Shown here piece by piece: positions 55,111 to 64,000 of a DNA stretch of 64,000 nucleotides. The position numbers and the translations under genes are program-made. The stretch is from the NCBI RefSeq assembly GCF_019059575.1, contig NW_024881540.1, forward strand, positions 682,001-746,000. Direction: 5' to 3'. This DNA comes from Amphibalanus amphitrite. Taxonomy: Eukaryota; Arthropoda; Thecostraca; Balanomorpha; Balanidae. How positions within the stretch are numbered: the stretch's first letter is position 1; each line of letters opens with the position of its first letter. The notes under the pieces were generated by a model, which saw nothing but the letters and a program-made list of their open reading frames with translations, ran no database searches and was not told the origin of the DNA.

Positions 55111-57080
55111 TTCGTAAAACAGGTTCTGGCGTTCAAACGGCTGATGACGTCATCAGAGCGCCGTTAATGGTGAAGAGATAGGGCCTTAGCTAAGGCCCAC
55201 TTTTCAAATAAAGGGAACGAATTTCTTTAACACCACGAAGCTGAGGATATTGCGACCAGGATATAGGGGAAGCCGGGGGAAGCCCGGCATAGTAAGCTCT
55301 TTTTCATTTTTATTACATACCATACGTGCTGTATAAAATGTTGATATCCTGTTAGCTAGCTAAGTTCATTGGCCGTGTCTTCCCAAAAATTCGGTTTCGT
55401 GGAATAAGTATAAGGTTGAGAAAATCGAGTTTTAAAAAAGTGTTGATTTTTCTGGGGTAAGCCCGGCATAGGGGTAACGCCGGCCACCTCCCCAGCGCTT
55501 TACAACGAGTTGATGAAACCATTATGTGTCTTCCAAATATTAACGGAAAGTGAAATATTAAGGTACTGATTAGCTCTGGACATCTTAGAGTTTATGTCAC
55601 TACTGGTATTTTAGCTAGCGTCTACCACATATACAGTACAGGTCGATGAAAATCGTGATGCAAAATTGACAAAAAATGTGTATTTCAAAACTCCTTAAAA
55701 TTTATTTTTCTTTTTACCCTAATGCATCATATTGCATATCATTCGACTCGGCTGATGAAGAAGAACACAACGACACCATTTTTGAAGCTCTAGCTTCATT
55801 GTCTGTCGCGTTATCGGCCAAAACGTAGTTTGACCCTAGTTGACCTTAAGTGACATGACTGGCTTTGTCTATGATAACATGCTTATTTTCGAAATTTATC
55901 TTTGATCTAGGTGTAAACCAATTCTGCTCAGTAACTATTATCTCATGGAAAATAGTGGTTTAGTGGCATTGCTCTCGGTTGGGGGTAAGCTTGGCCACTC
56001 GCCCGGGGTTACCCCAATGTGCTAATTTTTATTTTAGAACAGCGATATTCGAAAAAATGTCATACTTAAGCCAGCCTGCCTCGTCACCCCTCACTACAAA
56101 CACTTAAACGGTCCTTACATAACATTCGTATAAATATTAGTACTGTATGGTATAACATTAACAGTGCAACATATCTCACTTTTTAGCTAAAAACCCTTAA
56201 AATATCATTTTTGCGCTATAACTTTAACAATATGCAATTTTTGTTAGCCTTAACTTTTTTGCTGGCGTGGTCCAATATCAAAATTTATCGATAACCCCAC
56301 CCAATTTACAGTGAAACTAATAAATTTCCACAATTATCACTGAATCCACGCCGCGGCAAAAACCCGACATTTGAAAACCAGCGTGGGTTCAAGGTTAGGG
56401 AATTGCGAGAGCAAGATATGCCAACCAAGCGCGATTTGGTAGCCGAGATCTGCGGTGTCGGCCGGGCGTAAAGTTTTTCCTTCACCACACAGTTGTTGCG
56501 CAAACTGCCAAAGTTCCTGCCAGGATATCATAATCCGGGAGTGAAAGAGGGATAAAGTTTCAGCCCCCGTAGGTTCAATGATTCGTTTACATAAGCCCAT
56601 CTGCTTATCAGGCCATAAGGTAGGTAAAGAATCTGAGTCGAAAAGGGACTGGCCAAAACACAGACCCCGAAATATCACGTTCTTTTGTTTATTTGTTAAG
56701 TTAAGTTATACAAAATTTTGAAATGCGGTTACACGATTACGGTTCAAAGGGTATAACACATTTTTTTTTGTTTTGTTAAAGTCACAACATTGCAAACAAA
56801 AGGATTTACCAAGGCGATCACGTGACCGAAGATATAGTGGGGGTTGGAACAAACGCTTGAAGGGTTTAAATCTTTGTCTATATGGGTTCCTTGATTAAAT
56901 TGAGGAATCGCGAATCGTTCCCTGATGTACAAATTTTTGTGTGTAGAATTTTTTCCCCCTCCAGCAAAAATTATATGGTTTAGCCTGGGCCCTATTTCGC
57001 TGCCGTCGCAGTACTCCGTCTTGGAACTCCGTCCAGGGCTCCCCCAAATTAATCCGACCTATCTGTGGTAATTATCTTGA
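55111..57080. other. Intergenic stretch with fragments of a GGGG-ended element
   Basis: At 55267-55300 and 55457-55490, GGGGAAGCCGGGGGAAGCCC and GGGGTAAGCCCGGCATAGGG recall the termini of TA-target elements. A related GGGGGTAAGCTTGGCCACTC appears at 55980. I could not pair two ends. No gene was recognised. Confidence 0.4.
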
Positions 57081-60000
57081 TGCCGTTCTCCAAGGGCCAC
57101 GATTTAAAAGACGTCACGAGTCAACTCCCTTGCCAAGGTCAACACTGAGCAATCATAAGAAATAAATGACGTCACTGGTGGAAGTCCATGATGCTTACCA
57201 AATTATGGGCGTACTGACGGGCGTAACAATTGTCGCGGAAATAAAAGTTACGTGACTGTTCCTCGTTATTCGATACGTACAAGTCACAACTGCAATTTGG
57301 ACGAATCTCGATGAGATGACTGATAGACACCGACATACACCTTCATGAACTAGACAGGTAAGGAGATACCTAACTGATTTCCGTGGAATACTTAGGTATC
57401 CCTAACCATGGAGACCAAGGATATGCAAGGAAGTATAAGATTGATGCTAGCCGGAGAGGAGGTATGTTGCAGCACTTCTATGTGCTTCTAACTCTCTGAT
57501 ACGTCGGAACCTGCTTGGACTGGGATAGTTCCTCGTTGAAAGGAAATAATTTAAGGTAGTTGAGCAAATAGAACGCCATAAGACGCCCAACAGAGAGGTG
57601 AGTTCGTTCAGAAGACAGAGAGTCAGACAGGGGCGAGGGAGCACCCCGCTGAAGGTGAGTGGTAAATACGAAGATGATAGAGGATAAGGCGAAGGAAGCA
57701 ATACCGCCGGGATGAGGTGAGTCCACCGTCGGAAGGATGGCAGCATGTATCATTCATGACGCTAACGCGCTTGAACACACATCTGCAGGATAGAATTCCA
57801 CGGCGTCGGATAAAATTGCAGGATAGATTCAGTCATGGAGTCTTCGAGTCACACCGGTCAATGATTCAAAGGCGCCACTTGCGGGTGCCATGACTGCATG
57901 AGAGTACTGAGTAGGTACCTGTCTATGAGCCCAGTGAGACTGCGGTCGTCGGGGCGGCAGGGGTTGTGTCCACCGGTTCGTTAGGTGAAAACGTGTAAGA
58001 CGGTCTCTCACAGAAGGGCTGCAAGGGTCAGTAACTAACGTCCGGCCGCGGGATTTTAGTAGGGAAACTGAGACGTGCCGTGAGCGGCAGGAGAGAGAGA
58101 GAACCAATCACACCTGTCGACGAACGCTAATAACCAGTCGCTACACCGCGTCGTACCTTTAGACAAGTAATCCGGGTCGAGTGATGTAAGGTTCTAGGCT
58201 AAATGGGCCGAGAGGGGCCAAAGGAGGGTGCTAGGACGGGCACCAAGGGATCCAAGGTTACAGTGGGGCGCAATAAGTCGTTGTGAGGTATGATTGAGAC
58301 AAGAATTATATTTTTTTAATCCCCCTTACATTTAACACGGAATCCAAAAAAAAAACACTTACGTTTATGGCACTTCTATGCACCGCTGGAGGGAGTAGAT
58401 TTATCGTTGGGAGGGACCGAGAGGTCAACTCGGAAGGAAATTCATCGTAGCGGGATGGGTGTTGTATGAAAGGAAGTGTGCGTCGGTGAAAGATTGATGT
58501 ACGCGTCGGTAGAATAAGGACCAGCGGGAGATTTGACCCTCAGCATAAAGGTGACCTTAAACTGGGGCATAATCTATTGTTCTTTCGAGACAAAGGAGGA
58601 AAACCAGAAGGATTGATTCGTATTTTATCCTAATCAGACGGTGGCTAAGGGCTGACCCTTAAACGGGAGGCATCAAAATTATTGATAGGGGGAGACTTCC
58701 ACATCCCAAAATTCCTTACGATGCAGACACCATCCCAGGCAGGAAGACTATATGTTGACAAGCGACGAGCCAGCCTCATTATAAATATTGTTTGTGACGA
58801 AGCCCAGGCACAAGGAACGGTGGCGGAAGGGAATCGATCAGCTTGAAACCAACGGACCGATCATCACTTGGAAATGGGTGTGTAATTACGTTTGAACAAG
58901 AGAAAAATCAAACAGCAAGAGAGTCAACGAGTTAATCAACAATTTGTGGATCTACCAGCCTAAAACACTCACCTGAGGTTGTTCCAGAGCACGGCGCAGG
59001 TCGGCAACCATCTCGGCAAGAAAAACACCCCCGATGAAAAAATTTTATTATTAAACAAATTTTTTTTTGAAAACATACTCCCCACCGCTTCCGGACCCCC
59101 AGGGGGCATCATCACATTCGATGTGAGGATGCCCCCCAGGGGGTCCGGAAGCGGTGGGGAGTATGTTTTCAAAAGAATTATTGTTTAATAAAATTTCGTT
59201 CATCGGGGGTGTTTTTCTTTCCGAGATGGTTGCCGACCCGCGCCGTGCTCTGGAACAACCTCAGGTGAGTGTTTTCGGCTGGTAGATCCACAAATTGTTG
59301 ATTAACTAGTTGACTCTCTTGCTGTTTGATTTTTTTTTCTTGTTCAAAGGTAATTACACACCCATTTCCAATTGCTGATCGGTCCGTTGGTTTCAAGCTG
59401 ACCGATTCCTTTCCGCCACCGTTCCTTGAGCCTGGGGCTCGTCACAAACAATATTTATAATGAGGCTGGCTTGTCGCTTGTCAACATATAGTCTTCACTG
59501 CCTAGGATGGTATCTGTCTCATAAGGAATTTAGGACACGGAAGTCTCCCCAAAGCATATAATTTTGATGTCTCCCTTGAGGACATAACCTGAAGCCACCA
59601 TCTAATACCTGATAGCTACCCACCATTCTCTCTCCCTTTCTTATGCCTATCATCCCAAAGATAATCGAGTACATCCCCATTTAATGTCGCCCTCAATGCT
59701 GAGATTAGATCTCCCGCTGGTCCTTACACTATATGACGCATACCTCAATCTCCCTCAGACTCACTCTCTTTGTCATACCTCTCTCATCCCACTACAATAA
59801 ATTTGATCCCGCGTCGACCTCTCAGTCCCTCCCAGCAATTGTTCTAACTCCCTCCAGCGGTACATATTAGGGACAATAAACGCAATTTGTTCAATAGACT
59901 CCGTGATTAGTGTAAATTTCATCTAAGCTTACTCTTACCTCCCAACGACTTATCGCGCCCCATTCCAACATTGGAATTGTGTGTGCTCTTCCTAGCACCT

Positions 60001-61290
60001 CTTGGGCTCCCTGGCCCAATATCCTCGAACACCTACATCACTTGACCCTGATTACTTGTCTAAAGGTGCAACGCAGGTAGCGATTACATTATTAGCGTTC
60101 GTCGATGGGTGTGATTGGTTCAATCAATCTCTGCCGGCCCACTCTCTTCGAACACCTACATCATTTGACCCCGATTACTTGTCTAAAGATCGACGCGGGT
60201 AGCGTCAGTTATTAGCGTTCCTCGGTGGCTTATGATTGGTCCGTCAACCTCTGCCGCTCACGGCACATCTCTGTTTCCCTACTAAAACCCCGCGGCCGGA
60301 CGTTGGTTACTGACCCTTGCAGCCCTTCTGTGAGAGACCGTCTTACGCGTTTTCACCTAACGAACCGGTGGACACAAGCCTGCTACCCCGACGACCGCAG
60401 TCTCACCGGGCTCATAGACAGGTACCTACTCCGTACTCTCATGCAGTCATGGCACCCGCAAGTGGCGCCTTTGAATCATTGACCGGTGTGACTCGAAGAC
60501 TCCATGACTGAATCTATCCTACAATTTTATCCGACGCCGTGGAATCCTGTCCTGCAGATGTGTGTTCAAGCGCGTTAGCGTCATGAGTGATACATGCTGC
60601 GATCCTTTCCGACGGTGGACTTACCTCACCTCATCCTGGCGGAATTACCCCTTCGCCTCAATCTATCACCTTCGTATTTTGTCACTCACCTTCGGCGGAG
60701 TGCTCCCTCGTCCTGTCTCTCTGACTCACCTCTCAGCTTGGGCGTCTTATGGCGTTCTTTGTTCTGATATCTGCCTAACATATTTACTTACTTACTCCGT
60801 GACGTGAGACAGTCCAATCCTAGAAGACTTAGACGTATCAGCAGAGTCAAAAACACATGAAAGTGTTGCAACATACCTCCTCTTCGGCTAGCATCCATCC
60901 TTAGATCTTTCCTCCTTTTGTAATTCCGGTTTCAATAGCTATCGACCACTTCAGGGTCACTCCTTCTGTATCTCCTTACCTGTCTGACCCGTAGAATCCC
61001 TTCAGTCCATGTGCGCACCGCTGCGCGGTACGAATCAATTGTTACCCGCGACCCGAACAAAAAAAAAAAAAAAAATCATTGGATAGAGAAATCTGCGCCG
61101 CCAAATACTCAGACCATCTACTACTCCTTTCATCTACACGATATTTACGCCTATCAGCCGAAACGTCTCTACCGTAGCTTACTATATTCACTCAGTGACG
61201 TCATATTTCTAGGAGATTGCCAGTTTCATACTTGTTGATCGATAATGACGTCATAAGATCCTGTCGCCTGTGGGTTAGTACATCCTGACC
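57080..61290. repeat. Giant inverted repeat, about 4.2 kb, arms of about 2.1 kb
   Basis: The centre is TCACATTCGATGTGA at 59112-59126. Matching pairs run outward: 59081-59110 with 59127-59160, about 57836-57900 with 60440-60506, 57442 with 60898, GACAGGTAAGGAGATAC (57353) with its complement at 60970-60986, and GACGTCA-containing stretches near 57168/61197 and 57115/61240. Identity is high in the inner 1.7 kb and falls outside. The right arm has an extra internal duplication at about 60014-60230. No ORF or TIR class was recognised. Confidence 0.85.
60014..60240 (+). repeat. Tandem duplication in the right arm of the giant inverted repeat
   Basis: TCGAACACCTACATCACTTG at about 60024 recurs at about 60148 with few changes, each followed by GATTACTTGTCTAAAG and ATTAGCGTTC. 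The left arm has one copy. Confidence 0.8.
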
Positions 61291-63430
61291 TCTCATCGTT
61301 CAACCTTGGAGACGCTAACTTTGATCGGAATTTCAACTCGACTATTCTGAGTGTTGTCTGTGATTTAATGAAGTAATTCTCAGTAGTGCCCAATCATTTG
61401 TGATCATGAATATTTTTATGTGGATTGTTGTCTGGCGTCCCTCGCCACGTTGTCGCAAATTTCTCTGGGGACATAAGTATTTGCATCAAGGGAATTCTAA
61501 GGTAGTGCGCCGGATTAGTCTCAATTTGGCATTTGGGTTTAAAGACAATCCAAATCATGTGATTTCATGTTATGCCACTGAACCGATTTTTAGAATCAAT
61601 TTCATAATGCAGATTTTTATTGACATACTGGTCCAGATGATTTATTTAATTTGCAACGGACAATCAACTTGTGATGTTCTAATTTAAGGTAGCTCGGTTT
61701 ACCGATTGCTATGGTGTTGAAGGTATACAGATTTGGCAAATTTGGTATCCAATTATTCAAATGGGGGACATCAGCAATGGGAAATGGCTATATCAAATCA
61801 GAGACAGGAGCAGTAAATTTCAATAAGCTAATGGGGAACTGACCATTGGAGAATGATGCTAATTTTTAATCTAAATTGATGGCTCGGCAAAGACTGGTGT
61901 AATCAATAGTACGCTCATTGCCATTTCTCCAGTGTTAATGGTAATTTGATTTATTTACCTAGTGGGTACTTTTGCTGGCAAACCTGCTATTATAATTTCA
62001 GTCAAGGTAGCTGTCCAGGATAGAGGACAATCCGATAGACAGCCCTTCGTTGTATCTGTTCCGCCATCTGACAAAGTTTGTCATGTTCAATGATGCCTTA
62101 TAAATTTCAATTCCAGGATATCCCTTTTAAGTGAAACCGCACTTTACTGAAACAGTTTTGCTGGCATCCAAGGCCAGATATGAGATTAGTGTGACCTGAG
62201 GGGTCAGTGGTCATTGACATTGAAATTCCATGTTCAATAGATCATGTCAATAGAAAGAGATCAACTAACGGATGTTACTGGGAATAATATGACTTGAATT
62301 GTTGCATGTTACTGATTTATCATCTGAATTCATTAATTTCAGCGGGTCCCTCCAAAACTTTGTAAGTACAGTTGTCAGTAGCTTTTCACACCACGTTTGA
62401 CATGAGATGACTGTTCTCCTAGGCTTGGGGTGGCAATGTCAAAGTTTTAGTGATGCGCGCTCAATCATAACACAATTAATTCTCCATTCCTGCCTTTAGC
62501 CTATAATTGTCTGCTAATCTGAGTCGGTAGCATGCCTCGCGAGGTAGAGTTTGGTTTCGACTGACAAAGGGACACCAGTTTCTCCCAGAATTAGACCGTA
62601 GAGTTGTTCACCAAGATTTGCTAAAATTTGATCATATGCGACTGCTGTCTATTTCTCCCCTTTTTGACCACCCGCAATTTTGTCCGTCTTTTCTACTGAG
62701 GTCATCGTGGGTCAATCGTTAAAAGAAGGGTTCGTCCAGCTGTCTTAACAGATAATTTGTTTCTCTCAGCAGGTCCATATTGGTGCATTGTTCGCGGTGC
62801 AGCTGAGGGCCGGTGACCAGCGCTCTTTCCGATCCAGCGGCGAGGGACCGGGCCGTACTCACTACTCGTGAGATTCAACTGCCCTTGCCGTTGGCCTTAT
62901 CTGGGTTAAATTAACATGACGGTCACTTTGCCTGCTAGTTAAATGAGTTATCACGCCTTACTTGAAAGGTTTCGACAAATTGAACGTATTCCAATGCAAT
63001 GATCACTAAATATTATTTAGATCATTTGAGAATGTGCCCTGTGATCAAAAGCTATCTTGTTTGATTCCTTCATTTGTTAGATGTTGAAACGAAGATGAAA
63101 CTCAGACCTTTGGTTCGTTGTTGGTCTGAATCCTTTAAAACAAAAGATATTTCATCGAATCTACATACACAAGATTGGTAAATTAAGCCAACGTGGAGGG
63201 TTTGGTGATAAGCATCCTTAAATGCTTGTAATTATGGGCTTGGCGGTGACATGACCTTGTTCCAACCTGACCGGCGACTATTCTAACTCATCGACGCTTT
63301 TGGCGCCGCCTAGTGGATGTAGTTGTAGGTTATACGGGCTAGGTGGCAGTAGAGTGCCACGCATCTAATTCGTACCAAAAGCTTTCATTTATGGGGTCGA
63401 TCTTTGTAAAGACTGAATTAAAACGTTTTG
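61291..63430. other. Stretch without recognised genes
   Basis: Mostly AT-rich sequence. A short GC-richer frame preceded by CTCAGCAG at 62765-62771 and ending at a TGA at about 62872 could be an exon, but I recognise no similarity. Confidence 0.4.
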
Positions 63431-63451
63431 CTTCGACATCCTCCTCCCTCT

Positions 63452-63465
63452 TTATCTCTCTCTCT

Positions 63466-63541
<76 letters not shown>

Positions 63542-63588
63542 TTCGCTCACTCACTCTCTCGCTTACTCACTCTCTCGCTCACTCACCT

Positions 63589-63675
<87 letters not shown>
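63452..63675. repeat. (CT)n microsatellite with CACTCACTCTCTCGCT interruption
   Basis: Two long pure CT runs flank an interrupted core at about 63540-63595. Open frames across it are low-complexity artefacts. Confidence 0.95.
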
Positions 63676-63677
<2 letters not shown>

Positions 63678-64000
63678 ATGATCATTCACATTCGCTCTCT
63701 CACTCACCCACTCATTTCAGTCAGTCACACGCAATTGCGTGTCGACACGAGGGACCTCTTGCGGCAGTTTAGGGAACCAGCTTGGTCTATTTCACGCTAG
63801 GCGGCACTGCTAGTACTGTCAGCTGCATCTGAGCGCTGTCGGAGTTTGCACCGAAGGCATTAGACCTTGTAGGTGGCGCTAGTGGTGCTACCGTTGGTGC
63901 GTCAATTGACCTGTTAATTGTTTAAGGTCATGTTAAGGTCAAGGGTCATACATTTTTCATTTCGCGCGGACTACAATCGCTCAGTTTTTAGTAAAACTCA
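63676..64000. other. Right edge of window, nothing recognised
   Basis: No coding match or repeat pair is visible before the window ends. Confidence 0.4.

Noticed and set aside
62769-62872. Possible exon with frame starting VHIGALFAVQLRAGDQ
   Set aside because: GC-rich with an acceptor-like CAG, but no recognisable family and no donor or partner exon.
63343-63772. Ser/Leu-rich and Glu/Arg-rich frames over the CT microsatellite
   Set aside because: Translation of a dinucleotide repeat; no gene evidence.

Overview
This is a eukaryotic nuclear window. It holds spliced genes with GT/AG introns, GC-rich exons in AT-richer introns, and a dense, nested load of transposable elements. The best-matching proteins and the element types (I/Jockey-like LINEs, mariner and DD37E Tc1/mariner transposons, TTAA-target MITEs) suggest an arthropod, probably a crustacean. 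That placement is inference only.

Gene 1 (4419-28594, +) is a complete 24-exon gene for a membrane-associated phosphatidylinositol transfer protein of the rdgB/PITPNM family. I placed every exon by splice sites, codon phase and similarity to the family as I know it. All phases agree and the exons sum to 3,888 nt (1,295 residues plus stop). Domain order is PITP, FFAT motif, DDHD, LNS2. Its introns hold a tRNA-like sequence, several MITEs and a 5'-truncated LINE (16640-19622). At three exons (4, 12 and 13) the exon/intron junction with its splice donor is tandemly duplicated. At exon 13 the duplication has become a minisatellite, and the LINE sits inside it.

From 30.07 to 38.25 kb lies a mobile-element block. 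A TTAA-type MITE carries two head-to-head copies of a second MITE. Next comes a two-ORF LINE whose ORF2 is split by a 689-bp TIR element and broken by a frameshift. A further TTAA element lies at 40167-41096.

Gene 2 (about 41.4 kb onward, +) is a partial gene resembling synergin gamma/aftiphilin, clathrin and AP-1 accessory proteins. It has a GC-rich start region, three early exons and one later exon at 50846-51014. The 6.6-kb intron between exons 3 and 4 is almost entirely transposon, including a 4.26-kb TA-flanked element with another 2.1-kb TIR element nested in it.

From 51.4 kb on, the window holds a dead mariner split by a 1.2-kb foldback element, an apparently intact DD37E transposon (53776-55108), a very large inverted repeat of about 4.2 kb (57.08-61.29 kb), and a long CT microsatellite (63.45-63.68 kb).

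The strongest unusual signals are four. First, a set of TTAA elements shares subterminal hairpins whose structure is kept while the sequence differs. Second, a loose sequence module (ATATCTCnnnAACnGnTGG, then CCGATT, then TGAAAnTTGG) recurs in otherwise unrelated elements. Third, splice donors are repeatedly duplicated in one gene. Fourth, nested insertions with readable empty sites give an insertion order.
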